The notes under the pieces: model-generated | Seen by the model: only the letters and a program-made list of their open reading frames with translations | Told to the model about the DNA's origin: nothing | The model's database searches: none | Assembly: GCA_934358955.1 (NCBI GenBank) | Contig: CAKRLC010000005.1 | Coordinates: 1 to 53,239, forward strand | Length of the DNA: 53,239 nucleotides | Reading direction: 5' to 3' | DNA from: an uncultured Roseburia sp. | Lineage (GTDB): Bacteria; Bacillota; Clostridia; Lachnospirales; Lachnospiraceae | Part shown: positions 34,966 to 44,886 of the stretch, in pieces | Numbering within the stretch: position 1 is the first letter of the stretch | Layout: each line of letters starts with the position of its first letter | Translations under genes and position numbers: made by a program

Positions 34966-36282
34966 TCAAAACGACTCTTTCTTTTTCTCATTTTTTGAAT
35001 TATAAATCGGCTCATTTGTCTCTTTGTCAATACTGTTAAGGCTCTTATAGTCAACCTTTTCGTCCGGTATTCCGCGATGGTTCAGACAATATTTTACGAT
35101 TTTGGTAACGATGTAATAAATAACGGCCATGATTGGCACGCCCAAAAGCATTCCCGGGAATCCCCATAACCCTCCGAATACAAGGATTGCAAACACAACC
35201 CAGAAAGAAGATAAACCGGTGGAATTTCCCAAAATCTTCGGTCCGATAATATTTCCATCCACCTGCTGTAATATAATTACAAAAATCAGGAAGTAAAGTC
35301 CCTGAATCGGATTCTGCAATACGATGATCAGAAATGACGGAACAGCTCCGATAAATGGTCCGAAAAATGGAATAATATTGGTAACACCGACAATCACTGC
35401 TACCAGCATGGCATCCGGCATCTTCATAATGGCAAGTACAATGTAAGCGATCACGCCAATGATCGCAGAATCCAAGATCTTACCGCTGATAAATCCACCA
35501 AAAATCCGGTTGCTCTGCCGTATCGTCTCAACGATCACATTTGCACGGACCGGTTTGAACATCGCATAAATAATCTTCTTTGCCTGTCCTGCAAATTTTT
35601 CCTGGCTTGACATCACATAAACAGAGATGATGAGTCCCACCAAAATATTGATGATAAACTTCACACCCACGATCACTCCATTGGTAATGGACGCAATGTA
35701 GATTTCTGCCTGCGGAAGCAGTGTATTTTTCATCCAGTTTTCAAAAAAATCACTCGCCTGTGTGATCGCCCGTTCTGCAATATCTGCCACCTGACTGTCG
35801 CCTTTTGCAAAATCATTGATCCAGTCGACCAGAGAACGCACCTCTGACGGAAGTGCAGTAACAATCCCCTGAATACTCTGCACAATGGATGGAATGATCG
35901 CTGCCATCAGCAGAACGATAATTCCAACAAGGAATAACAAGGATCCGGCAATTCCTACTGCTTTTGATACATTTTCCCTTTTTTCGTCATTCTTTATCTG
36001 TTTTTTCAGAATCTTCATACACCAATCCTTGATCCATCGCATGACCGGACTTAGCAAATATGCTACCACCAGTCCGATAATGATCGGCTGTAAAATATTG
36101 AGCAGTTTTTTCCAGAAATCTGTAAATCCGTTATACCGGTATATCGTAAAGAAAAATAAGATACAACAGCAAAATGTAATAAAAATTGCCAGTGCAATAA
36201 TCGTGATCTGTTTTAAATGAAATTCATCTGTCTTTTTCCCAACAGGCATCTTCTCTCCTGGGTCTTGTCTCTGTTCTTCCAA
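34966..36282 (-). CDS. AI-2E family transporter
   Basis: 438 aa, eight or so membrane helices. Family signatures: N-terminal helix, LLSPVMRWI, long periplasmic-type loop, VGVTNIIPFFGPFIGAVPS, QQVDGNIIGPKILGNSTGLSSFWVV and GMLLGVPIMAVIYYI. Despite the family name, most members have unknown substrates. A soluble charged C-terminal tail of ~35 residues. Same strand as the TPR/AAA gene, 109 bp upstream. Confidence 0.92.
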   Translation of the reverse strand: MEEQRQDPGEKMPVGKKTDEFHLKQITIIALAIFITFCCCILFFFTIYRYNGFTDFWKKLLNILQPIIIGLVVAYLLSPVMRWIKDWCMKILKKQIKNDEKRENVSKAVGIAGSLLFLVGIIVLLMAAIIPSIVQSIQGIVTALPSEVRSLVDWINDFAKGDSQVADIAERAITQASDFFENWMKNTLLPQAEIYIASITNGVIVGVKFIINILVGLIISVYVMSSQEKFAGQAKKIIYAMFKPVRANVIVETIRQSNRIFGGFISGKILDSAIIGVIAYIVLAIMKMPDAMLVAVIVGVTNIIPFFGPFIGAVPSFLIIVLQNPIQGLYFLIFVIILQQVDGNIIGPKILGNSTGLSSFWVVFAILVFGGLWGFPGMLLGVPIMAVIYYIVTKIVKYCLNHRGIPDEKVDYKSLNSIDKETNEPIYNSKNEKKKESF

Positions 36283-36410
36283 CTTAAGCCTCTCCTTTTT
36301 TCTAAATCTGTTTATATTTTAACCCAAAAAAAGGGCATTGGAAAGCAATTCAGGCAAATTATATAAAAACTTTAGAATTCTTTTTTGCATGATGACCGGA
36401 AACAGAAAAA

Positions 36411-36469
36411 GAGCTGTTACACCTGGAAAAATTTGCTCTTCCGCTCTTTTTTCTTTCGTGTAACAACTC
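36411..36469. terminator. Terminator between hydratase and AI-2E genes
   Basis: GAGCTGTTACAC / GTGTAACAACTC arms (one G.U), 35-nt loop with its own GAGC-type pair, T-runs on both strands. It lies 37 bp after the hydratase stop. Confidence 0.75.
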
Positions 36470-36505
36470 TTTTTTTGTCAGCAGAATCCTGCTTTTATAA
36501 ATAAA

Positions 36506-38797
36506 TTATCCTCTGTAATAATTGATCAGGCATCCTTTTAAGATGATCTCTCTCTCATCATCTGTCAACGCATCCATATGCAGCATGAATTCTTTCATCT
36601 GTCCATCTTTCACTGCGTATGCCTTAAATTCAGACTGCTTCTCTTCAATTGCTTTTCTGATTCCCGGAATAAACAGATAATCCAGGTTCTCAAATGGAAG
36701 CTCTCCTGCTGGAATGATAAATGGAAGCATACCCCAGTTGATCAGGTTCGAACGATAACGCTTCGTTGCGTATTCATTGGCAATATTCGCCCATCCTCCA
36801 AGAACCTTCTGGCAGGATGCAGCCTGCTCTCTCGCAGAACCATCACCTGGTTTCACTGCAAAAATCGTACTTCCGTAACCAACGAATCCTGCTTTTGTTT
36901 TTGCCTGTTCTGCGAAGTCCGGACATACCGTACCGATTGCTTCTATTACAGGCTTTAACTCTTCTACTGCCTCAAGCGGACAGGTTCCCTCTTCTACTGC
37001 TTTCTGTGCTTTCTGGATTTCTTTTGCACGACCCACATAAAGCGGATCTTTTCTGGATAATGCAAATTCTGCCAGTCCAAGTGGATTGGAACGGAAAGAA
37101 GACGTCTCGCCGGATGGAATCAGTTCGTCTGTTGTTGTAACCGGATCGTGGATCTCAGACACTACCTTTAAAACCATATTTTCAGGAAGCGCACTCATCT
37201 TTGGCCAGTCTTTAATATTTGGTCCAAACTGGATCTCGACACTTGGATCTGCCACGCCCTTACTGTCAAAGACGCGGTTCTCATAAATACGGCTGTCAAA
37301 GAAGTATTTTGGCTTGCTGTAATTTACATCGATATCTGTTGCAGCTGTAAGATAACCTTTATTTGCTGCTGTTGCCGCAATGGATCTTGCATCCATTAAT
37401 GCGACAGAAGCCACCTGCCCCTTCTGTACCTTAGAGCCTTCACGGTTCGGGAAGTTTCTTGTGGAATGACGGATAGAGAAACCATTATTGGCAGGTGTAT
37501 CCCCTGCGCCAAAGCATGGTCCACAGAACGCTGTTTTTACGATCGCGCCTGTTTCCATTAATGTTGCTACTGTGCCATTTTTTACAAGCTCCATATAAAT
37601 TGGTGTACTTGCAGGATAAACACTTAATGAGAATTCATCCGGTCCGATGCTTGCACCTTTTAAAATGTCCGCTGCATCACAGATATTTTCAAATCCGCCG
37701 CCTGCACATCCGGCAATAATTCCCTGGTCAACATAAAGTCTTCCGTTATGCACTTTGCTCTTTAAGTCTAATGTTACCGCACCATCAAAGCTGACCTGTG
37801 CCCGTTTCTCACAATCATCCAAAATATCCATCAGATTCCGGTTCAGTTCTTCGATCGTATACGTATTACTTGGGTGGAACGGCATAGCGATCATTGGCTT
37901 GATCTGGCTTAAATCAATCTCGATCATACCGTCGTAATATGCCACGTCACCAGGATTTAACTCTTTGTATGCATCCGGTCTTCCATGGATCGCATAGAAA
38001 TCCTGTACTTTGCTGTCTGTCTTCCAGATAGAAGATAAACAGGTTGTCTCTGTTGTCATAACGTCGATGCCGATACGGAAGTCTACACTTAAGTTTTCAA
38101 CTCCTGGTCCGACAAATTCCATTACTTTATTCTTCACATAACCGCGGTCAAATACTTCTCCGATAATTGCCAGCGCCACATCCTGTGGTCCGACACCCTT
38201 CTGCGGTGTTCCGGTCAGATATACACCGACTACATCCGGCATATCAATATCATATGTTTTGTTCAGAAGCTGTTTTACAAGCTCCGGTCCGCCTTCTCCA
38301 ACCGCCATCGTACCTAATGCACCATAACGGGTATGAGAATCAGATCCAAGGATCATGGCTCCGCCTTCTGCCAACATTTCACGCGCGAACTGGTGGATAA
38401 CAGCCTGATGAGGTGGAACATACACTCCGCCATATTTTTTTGCGCAGGTCAGACCAAACATGTGGTCATCTTCATTAATCGTACCACCTACGGCACACAA
38501 GCTGTTATGACAGTTTGTAAGGACATATGGCATTGGAAAGCGTTCCAGCCCGGATGCTCTGGCTGTCTGGATAATTCCAACAAATGTAATATCATGGGAC
38601 GTCAATTTATCAAAACGCACCTGTAATTTTTCCATATTGCCTGACGTATTATGTCTGTTTAAAATATCATATGCGATCGTATTCGCAGCTGCCTCTTCCT
38701 TCGATACAGCTCTTCCAACTTTCTGTTGTACTTCGGCAGCATCTGTTACGATCTCTGATCCGTGAACGAGATAAACACCGTTATCATATAATTTCAT
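36506..38797 (-). CDS. Aconitase-family hydratase (YbhJ-like)
   Basis: 763 aa. A [4Fe-4S] hydro-lyase of the aconitase superfamily: [13 protein letters not shown], cluster cysteines in IAGCAGGGF and [26 protein letters not shown] and a C-terminal swivel domain ([18 protein letters not shown]). It is closer to the 'putative hydratase' YbhJ group than to classical aconitase as I recall them, so substrate is uncertain. The frame is open to 38809, but GGAGG in those codons sets the start at ATG 38797. Confidence 0.85.
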   Translation of the reverse strand: MKLYDNGVYLVHGSEIVTDAAEVQQKVGRAVSKEEAAANTIAYDILNRHNTSGNMEKLQVRFDKLTSHDITFVGIIQTARASGLERFPMPYVLTNCHNSLCAVGGTINEDDHMFGLTCAKKYGGVYVPPHQAVIHQFAREMLAEGGAMILGSDSHTRYGALGTMAVGEGGPELVKQLLNKTYDIDMPDVVGVYLTGTPQKGVGPQDVALAIIGEVFDRGYVKNKVMEFVGPGVENLSVDFRIGIDVMTTETTCLSSIWKTDSKVQDFYAIHGRPDAYKELNPGDVAYYDGMIEIDLSQIKPMIAMPFHPSNTYTIEELNRNLMDILDDCEKRAQVSFDGAVTLDLKSKVHNGRLYVDQGIIAGCAGGGFENICDAADILKGASIGPDEFSLSVYPASTPIYMELVKNGTVATLMETGAIVKTAFCGPCFGAGDTPANNGFSIRHSTRNFPNREGSKVQKGQVASVALMDARSIAATAANKGYLTAATDIDVNYSKPKYFFDSRIYENRVFDSKGVADPSVEIQFGPNIKDWPKMSALPENMVLKVVSEIHDPVTTTDELIPSGETSSFRSNPLGLAEFALSRKDPLYVGRAKEIQKAQKAVEEGTCPLEAVEELKPVIEAIGTVCPDFAEQAKTKAGFVGYGSTIFAVKPGDGSAREQAASCQKVLGGWANIANEYATKRYRSNLINWGMLPFIIPAGELPFENLDYLFIPGIRKAIEEKQSEFKAYAVKDGQMKEFMLHMDALTDDEREIILKGCLINYYRG

Positions 38798-38944
38798 AGG
38801 TTCCTCCATTTTCTGCAGCAGATGCCTATATCCCGGATTCTGCTGTCCGTTATCTGTTTGCAGCCATTTTCTAAAATAACAGAATGCATGACTCTATTGT
38901 CCTAACTGTAAAAAGCACATGTCTTACGCTTTTCGTTGTCATAA

Positions 38945-38973
38945 ATTATATAAATACTGCTCGCAAAAATCAA
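38945..38973 (-). promoter_or_regulatory. Promoter of the hydratase gene
   Basis: Minus strand: TTGATT (38968-38973), 17-bp spacer, TATAAT (38945-38950). The implied leader is about 140 nt. Confidence 0.78.
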
Positions 38974-39037
38974 GCACTTTCGTACGCTAATTTAATAAAT
39001 ACTTTTTTTAACGGGTTCCCTTTGCAATACGACAAAC

Positions 39038-41044
39038 CTAGCCAGCCGTCTGCTCTGCAAATATAATTTCTGCTTTAAACAGATCTCCATCCACACTGAT
39101 ATCAAACGTTCCACCCATAAGAACAGTCAGGTTCTTTGCAATAGAAAGTCCAAGCCCGCTTCCCTCGGTCGTTCTTGAAGAATCTCCTCTGGTAAATCGC
39201 TCTGTGAGGTCTCCTGCATTGCTATTTTCCTTCGCAAGCGAATGTGCTGATACGTTTTTTATAGAAAACCGGACCTGACTGTCCTTGCATTGGATCTCCA
39301 CATAAACCCGTGTTTTTTCCAACGCATATTTTGCAACATTGTTATACAGATTTTCAATCACGCGGTACAACTGTCTTCCATCTGCACAGATCATGACCGG
39401 CGAGCGCGGCACTTTGGTTACGATCGTCAGCTCTTTCTGTTCAAACTTCTCGTTAAATTCGCCGCCTGTCTGATACACAAGCTCCACCAGATCGATCGTC
39501 TGCATATCCAGCTTTACATTACCCGAACTGATCTTGGAGGCTTCCACCAGGTCTTCCGTCAGCTGTTTCAACCGCTGGGATTTTTCATCCAATATCCGGA
39601 TATAATCCTTCACGCGCTCGTTTTCTATTTCTTCCCTCTTCATCAGGTTTACATAATTAATAATGGAGGTCAATGGTGTTTTGATATCATGCGAAACATT
39701 CGTGATCAGGTCTGCCTTCATGCGTTCATTCTTCGTACTGTCATCTACTGCATGCAAAAGGCCTTCCCCAATGTTATTAATTGCTTCCGCCAGCTCTTTT
39801 TCGTCTCCGTTCAGCGCGTCCGTATTTATTTTTTCATCCAGTGATCCTTGTTTTATCTTTTCCACTCCCTGTAAAATCTGATACCGTTCTACTGCTTTTC
39901 GTAAAAACAGATAACATTCTGCCCCGCAAAAAAGCATCAGCAGGATAAAAAAGATCAGGCTTCGGTAATAAAATGCCCCCACTGCCAGCACAAAGCAGAC
40001 AAGCAGATGTCCTGTAAATAATACCAGCACTTTGACTGTTGTTTCTTTTTTTGCAAAAGCCTTCTGTATCCCTTTTCCAAGCCAGCATGCAAGACTTGTC
40101 TCCCAAAGAGCTTCTGCCTTTAATCTGCGCACCATGCTCATATAGAAAAGCAGAAACAAAGAGTCTAAAACAAGGCTCACGGTTCCGGAGGCCACAATGA
40201 TCCCATAGGCTGCCCAGTCGTCGTTATTTACCCTTGCAATGAGCATGACCAGTTTTGCCATCAGAAAAATAAAGCCTGCAACAAGGATCTCTGTTTTGAT
40301 CTTATCGAATGCATTCAAATGGATCTCATCATCCTCATCCCGTCTTCCGGAAGCAAGTGTCAGATAAACCAGCGTGATGATCCATCCAACAAGACTTACC
40401 AATCCACAAAGGATGCACACTTTGATCCACGGATGCAATGTCTGATATTCGACTGATGCATCATAAAGATCATCCTGTGCTGACAGCTCCGTATCAATTC
40501 CAATGATCAGTGTAATATTATCTGTCGGCCAAAGCATCTTACTGTTATAATTATTGAAAAAATAATCTGCCAGCCCTTTTATGTCGGTACTGAACTCTTT
40601 ATTGATCAAATCATAAATGAGATAGTTTCCCATGGATTTGGCTTCCATAAGGACTGCTTCCGCATCAAATTCCTGCCCCTGCTCCGTATCCGGCTGATTG
40701 GTATACCACACACCTCCGGTCTGATACCAGTAGCAGAAATTCGTATCATCATTCTTAAATTCGTTCGTATATTCAAGATAGCGTTTGTTCTCTTCCACAG
40801 AACGCGCATCTCCCATTATGACAAGGTGAAGATAATCATTTAAATCACTGCACTTCTTTTCTATGCATGTCGTATAATATCCGGAATTCAAAAACTGCTC
40901 CGTCCCGATATCCGACAGTTTAAAAATGCTCTTGCCGATCATAGATGCCAGCAAAAAAACCGACACTGTCAATATCACGGTAAAAAAGAAATGTAAGATC
41001 AAAACAGTCAGTTTTGTTCCATACGAATAAGGATGGTTGTCCAT
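39038..41044 (-). CDS. Membrane sensor histidine kinase
   Basis: 668 aa. N-terminal helix (residues ~8-35), an extracellular domain of ~170 residues, then a cluster of membrane helices (~210-380), a linker, HisKA with SHDIKTPLTSII (His ~451) and HATPase_c with NLYNNVAKYA, and SGLGLSIAKNLT. The many central helices are unusual for a two-component kinase; they resemble the multi-helix sensors common in Lachnospiraceae. Last gene of the operon with the regulator just upstream (41-bp gap). Confidence 0.92.
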   Translation of the reverse strand: MDNHPYSYGTKLTVLILHFFFTVILTVSVFLLASMIGKSIFKLSDIGTEQFLNSGYYTTCIEKKCSDLNDYLHLVIMGDARSVEENKRYLEYTNEFKNDDTNFCYWYQTGGVWYTNQPDTEQGQEFDAEAVLMEAKSMGNYLIYDLINKEFSTDIKGLADYFFNNYNSKMLWPTDNITLIIGIDTELSAQDDLYDASVEYQTLHPWIKVCILCGLVSLVGWIITLVYLTLASGRRDEDDEIHLNAFDKIKTEILVAGFIFLMAKLVMLIARVNNDDWAAYGIIVASGTVSLVLDSLFLLFYMSMVRRLKAEALWETSLACWLGKGIQKAFAKKETTVKVLVLFTGHLLVCFVLAVGAFYYRSLIFFILLMLFCGAECYLFLRKAVERYQILQGVEKIKQGSLDEKINTDALNGDEKELAEAINNIGEGLLHAVDDSTKNERMKADLITNVSHDIKTPLTSIINYVNLMKREEIENERVKDYIRILDEKSQRLKQLTEDLVEASKISSGNVKLDMQTIDLVELVYQTGGEFNEKFEQKELTIVTKVPRSPVMICADGRQLYRVIENLYNNVAKYALEKTRVYVEIQCKDSQVRFSIKNVSAHSLAKENSNAGDLTERFTRGDSSRTTEGSGLGLSIAKNLTVLMGGTFDISVDGDLFKAEIIFAEQTAG

Positions 41045-41085
41045 AGCATTCCTCTTTTCTAAACTAATGCTTCATCTTTCCTGCA

Positions 41086-41778
41086 CTAGTTCTTCTCAAT
41101 CTTATACCCAACACCCCATACTACCTTCAGGTATCTCGGTTCCTTCGGATTAATCTCAATCTTCTCACGAATGTGCCGGATATGAACTGCTACTGTATTA
41201 TCTGCCCCGATCGCGTCCTCGTTCCAGATGCTCTCATAAATCTGGTTAATCGAGTATACCTTTCCCTGATTCTTCACGAGAAGAAGCAAAATATTATATT
41301 CGATCGGTGTCAGCTTCACCAGTTCCCCGTCCACTGTCACTTCCTTTAAGTCATCATTTATGCTCAATCCACCAACTGTATAAATATTATCGTTTGATTC
41401 CGCCGCATTGCCAAGCTGTGTATAACGGCGCAGCTGTGACTTTACTCTTGCAACCAGTTCTAACGGATTAAACGGTTTCTCCACATAATCATCTGCCCCG
41501 ATATTCAATCCCAGGATCTTATCAGAATCCTCCGTCTTCGCAGACAAAATAATGATCGGTATGCTGCTGCTCTCCCGGATTTTTAAAGTTGCGCGGATTC
41601 CATCCAGCTTTGGCATCATCACGTCCATGATGAGCAGATGGACTTCATTTTCTTTTAATATTTCAAGGGCTTCCTCCCCATCATATGCTTTCAGGACACG
41701 GAATCCTTCCTGCTGCAAATAAATCTCAATTGCTTCTACGATCTCTCTGTCATCATCGCATACCAGTATTGTCTGCAT
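41086..41778 (-). CDS. OmpR/PhoB-type response regulator
   Basis: 230 aa. Receiver with Asp9/Asp10, phospho-acceptor Asp52 (LLIMDVMMPKLDG), Ser79 and Lys101 (VEKPF); C-terminal winged helix (LTPIEYNILLLLVKNQGKVYS..., VAVHIRHIREKIE...YLKVVWGVGYKI). Full length. Partner of the downstream histidine kinase. Confidence 0.96.
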   Translation of the reverse strand: MQTILVCDDDREIVEAIEIYLQQEGFRVLKAYDGEEALEILKENEVHLLIMDVMMPKLDGIRATLKIRESSSIPIIILSAKTEDSDKILGLNIGADDYVEKPFNPLELVARVKSQLRRYTQLGNAAESNDNIYTVGGLSINDDLKEVTVDGELVKLTPIEYNILLLLVKNQGKVYSINQIYESIWNEDAIGADNTVAVHIRHIREKIEINPKEPRYLKVVWGVGYKIEKN

Positions 41779-41799
41779 GTTTTTCCTCTCTTTCGCTCA

Positions 41800-42567
41800 T
41801 TATTTCATAAATTTCCCGAAAAATGATTTTTTCTCAGGTTGTTTGATATCCGGAACCTCTTCCTGTTCCCCGGTTTCTTTCCATTTAAAATATTCAGAAT
41901 CCAGGTTCACATTGATCTGTGGTGCTGCCTTCTCCTTTTCTTCTTCCACCGGAATCGCCTCCGGCTCATCAAAGCTTAGTCCCTGTTGTTCAAAATAATC
42001 CCTGTTAATCTTGATCTCCGGTTTTGCCGCTGTAAAATGAGCCGGTTCCTCTTCCTCTTTCCATTTCTTTTCTTTCGCGATCTTCTTATTGCGTTCCTTA
42101 ATGATACTCATATATTTATCCGTATCCTTCAGATCCTGAAGATGTCCTTTTAATTCAGACTTATCTTCTGTCACGATCCGTTTTTCCTGTGCAAGCTTCT
42201 CCTCCATCTGGGAAAACACCTGTTTTACAGACTCATTCGTCTCCTGCATAATCGTAAGAACGCGCTTCAGTGCTTCGTCTGTATAAAGAACGGATGCAGC
42301 GTAAACATCCTCCGCCTTTGCCTTGGCATCTTCTATAATCTCTTCTCCGATTTTCTTATTTTCACGCTGTGTCTTCTCCCGTCCCTGCTCTGTCAGCTCA
42401 TACTCTTCCATGATCTCCGTCATGCATACTGCAAGTTCTTTCAGCAGATCTACTATTTTCTTTTTGTTTATAATGACACATTCCGTATCCGCTTCATATG
42501 TCTCGCTTTTGGATATAAGGACATGCAACTCCCTTAATACCTTTTCTGTCTTATCCTGCGCACTCAT
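41800..42567 (-). CDS. Coiled-coil protein of the two-component operon
   Basis: About 255 aa, very charged. Residues ~55-150 form a long coiled coil (EYELTEQGREKTQRENKKIGEEIIEDAKAKAEDV), with a loose resemblance to DivIVA/GpsB-like or F0 subunit b-like helices, followed by a disordered acidic tail ending in KKSFFGKFMK. No membrane segment. AGGAGG lies within the first codons of the open frame, so the start is ATG 42567. Not a recognised family; its place upstream of the regulator suggests a shared role in the envelope response. Confidence 0.7.
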   Translation of the reverse strand: MSAQDKTEKVLRELHVLISKSETYEADTECVIINKKKIVDLLKELAVCMTEIMEEYELTEQGREKTQRENKKIGEEIIEDAKAKAEDVYAASVLYTDEALKRVLTIMQETNESVKQVFSQMEEKLAQEKRIVTEDKSELKGHLQDLKDTDKYMSIIKERNKKIAKEKKWKEEEEPAHFTAAKPEIKINRDYFEQQGLSFDEPEAIPVEEEKEKAAPQINVNLDSEYFKWKETGEQEEVPDIKQPEKKSFFGKFMK

Positions 42568-42603
42568 TTCAGACCTCCTGTCAGCCATGCAGCCTCTGTT
42601 ACT

Positions 42604-44550
42604 TTATTTTTTTCTTTTCACCCTTCGGATGATCCATCTGATTAATAATATAATTCCAATTAAGAGTAAAATCAATACCGCCACAACACCGACAATCATT
42701 GCCGTGAATTTATTCGGGTGTTTTAACAGGTCAACAATATTTCTGCTGTCCTCGATCTGCTTTCTGAAATGGGTACTGCTGTAATATTCCGGCACATTGG
42801 AAACTCCGTCCCCGTCAGTATCGTCAAAGGAATCCATATATCTTGCAATCGCATCCCATGCTTTTAATTCTTTTCCATTTTCAGTGATGATCACATCCTC
42901 GAAATCTTCGATCGGTGTCCCGTCTGCATACTTTGGTACAATGGATAATAAGCCGTAAGACATTTCCGTAACAGCACTTAACATCTGTCCACTGTAAAGA
43001 TCTGCGACTACACGGTAAAGCTTGTCGTCTTCCAGTTCGATCCGTTGTGTTCCATCGTCTAAATAAACGTCTGTCACTTTATTTAAAAGCATCCGGTGTG
43101 GATTGTAAGTAAAATTCAGTCCGCTGCAATAAAGTCTTGCGGTTGTCATAAAATCTGAAACAGATGCATCGATCTCTGCCGCTGTCTTTAATTCTTTTCC
43201 TGTCAGATATACGCTGATCAGCGGATATCCCGGCACGCCGTCCGCACCGATTCCAAGGGAAAAGGAATTAAATACCTGTTCAACCGTAATGTCTCCTTTT
43301 GCATAAGTATCACGCACTGTTCCACTTGGAACAACTGCCACGTCAACCGGCACGCCATCAAAATCTGCTGCATTTTCCACTGCATACACATATGCGTCTG
43401 ACATGATATCGCCAAGATTATGTTCTTCGTGAATATTTTCCAGATCCTTCTGCGTCGAAAAATCGATGTCGTTTTCCGCCAATACCTGGTCTTTTGTGTA
43501 ACCAAACTGAGCCAGATAATCCGTATCTACCGTATCCATAAACTGGTCGATCGCTTCCTGTGTCTTCTCATCCTGTGCAATATCCGTTGTGATCGGGATC
43601 AGCTCATAAGAATCCATATCCCAGCGTCCGTCTGCATTCTGTACCAGGGAAAGTTCGCCAAGATTCTTGCCATATTCCCCGCAGGACACAATATACGTAT
43701 TTCCATGTACGATCGGTTCTTCAATCGTTGTATGGGTGTGACCGCTTAAGATCAGATCCAGATCTGGTACTGCTTTCGCCAGGATCTCATCCTCTGACTT
43801 ACTCTCGTCGTCCCAGGTTCCACTATGGGAAACACAAACGATCATATCAACATCTTCTTTTTCTTTGATCTCTTCTACTGTCTCTTTGACTGCCTCAACC
43901 GGATCCTCAAACAAAAGCTCACAGGTCGGTGCACAGGCAAGTGCATCTTTTCCGAACACACCGACAACCGCAATGTCTGTATCCCCTTTTTGCAAAACAA
44001 CATAATCGCGGACACCGTATTCGTCAAAAGCATCCTTGATCTTTTGCTGTCCTTCACTCAACCCTGCTGCCTCCATAGACTCCCAGTCTACATTGCAGAC
44101 AACGATCGACGGTACATTTTCCCCGGATTCCACTGCACTGTTTAACATATTCGCAAGTCCCTTGGAGCGGTAATCAAATTCATGATTTCCAAATGTTGTC
44201 ACCTCACATCCGATGTAGCCTAACATACGAAGCTCTGCTGCCTGCGTTTCAAAAACAGTCTGGATCAGAGTTCCCATGGAAAAATCTCCACCGTCAATGA
44301 CCAGTGTATCCGGATTTTCTTCTTTCTGCTCCTGGATGAGTGTATTCATTCTTGCGAATCCACCCACTTCCTGCTCCACATCATCCACGATCGTTGTAAA
44401 CGTATTCAGATGGGAATGTGTGTCGTGTGTAAATACGATGTCGACCTTTTTGCTGTTTTCTGCTGTCTCTGCATAAACACTCTGTGTCCCTGCAAATGTT
44501 GACAGAAGGACCATGCCTGCAAGTGCCAATGCTGCCCAGTTTTTTTTCAT
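42604..44550 (-). CDS. Cell-surface 5'-nucleotidase / UDP-sugar hydrolase family
   Basis: 648 aa. Signal peptide (KKNWAALALAGMVLLSTFAGTQSVYA), metallophosphatase domain with FTHDTHSHL, IDGGDFSMGTL, GNHEFDYR and LSGHTHTTI, then the 5'-nucleotidase C-terminal domain (PSGTVRDTYAKGDITVEQVFN). A C-terminal helix (MIVGVVAVLILLLIGIILLI) and RRVKRKK tail anchor it in the membrane. AAAGGAGAG lies before ATG 44550. First gene of the operon with the coiled-coil gene and the two-component system. Confidence 0.93.
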   Translation of the reverse strand: MKKNWAALALAGMVLLSTFAGTQSVYAETAENSKKVDIVFTHDTHSHLNTFTTIVDDVEQEVGGFARMNTLIQEQKEENPDTLVIDGGDFSMGTLIQTVFETQAAELRMLGYIGCEVTTFGNHEFDYRSKGLANMLNSAVESGENVPSIVVCNVDWESMEAAGLSEGQQKIKDAFDEYGVRDYVVLQKGDTDIAVVGVFGKDALACAPTCELLFEDPVEAVKETVEEIKEKEDVDMIVCVSHSGTWDDESKSEDEILAKAVPDLDLILSGHTHTTIEEPIVHGNTYIVSCGEYGKNLGELSLVQNADGRWDMDSYELIPITTDIAQDEKTQEAIDQFMDTVDTDYLAQFGYTKDQVLAENDIDFSTQKDLENIHEEHNLGDIMSDAYVYAVENAADFDGVPVDVAVVPSGTVRDTYAKGDITVEQVFNSFSLGIGADGVPGYPLISVYLTGKELKTAAEIDASVSDFMTTARLYCSGLNFTYNPHRMLLNKVTDVYLDDGTQRIELEDDKLYRVVADLYSGQMLSAVTEMSYGLLSIVPKYADGTPIEDFEDVIITENGKELKAWDAIARYMDSFDDTDGDGVSNVPEYYSSTHFRKQIEDSRNIVDLLKHPNKFTAMIVGVVAVLILLLIGIILLIRWIIRRVKRKK

Positions 44551-44621
44551 GTTTGTCTCTCCTTTACTTATACCCCAGAAAAATATTTTTCTCCCCAATA
44601 ATTATTTCCGGTAAAATCTAA

Positions 44622-44664
44622 AAAGAGCAAAACCACAGTTTCTATCATCGCAGTTTTGCTCTTT
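44622..44664 (-). terminator. Original terminator of the GH3 gene
   Basis: Stem AAAGAGCAAAAC / GTTTTGCTCTTT (arms 44622-44633 and 44653-44664), 19-nt loop, then TTTTTAGATTTT on the minus strand. It is now 200 bp from the GH3 stop because the MITE lies between. Confidence 0.85.
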
Positions 44665-44743
44665 CTGTTATTTATTATTTTACATAAATTTTACACGAAA
44701 GTAAAGATTATTGTTTCTAACCTCTTTCTGCTCGTGCAGCCTT

Positions 44744-44886
44744 GTTACTGTTCACTCGTACCTCGTTCCAGTAACGATTCGCAGACTCATTTTAAGTTTT
44801 TGCTTCGCAAAAGGAGTCTGCTCACTCTTGCATCACTTTCTTACGCAGCAAAACAGCTAGTGTTTTACTGCTGAGTGAACAGTAAC
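44744..44886. mobile_element. MITE-like element, full copy with target duplication
   Basis: 143 bp, no ORF of its own. Ends are a perfect 14-bp inverted repeat: GTTACTGTTCACTC / GAGTGAACAGTAAC. It is flanked by GCAGCCTT at 44736-44743 and 44887-44894, an 8-bp direct repeat. Inside are two more hairpins (GCAGAC...GTCTGC and CAGCA..TGCTG regions) and an internal CAGTAAC copy. The element supplies the last codons and stop of the GH3 gene. Confidence 0.88.
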
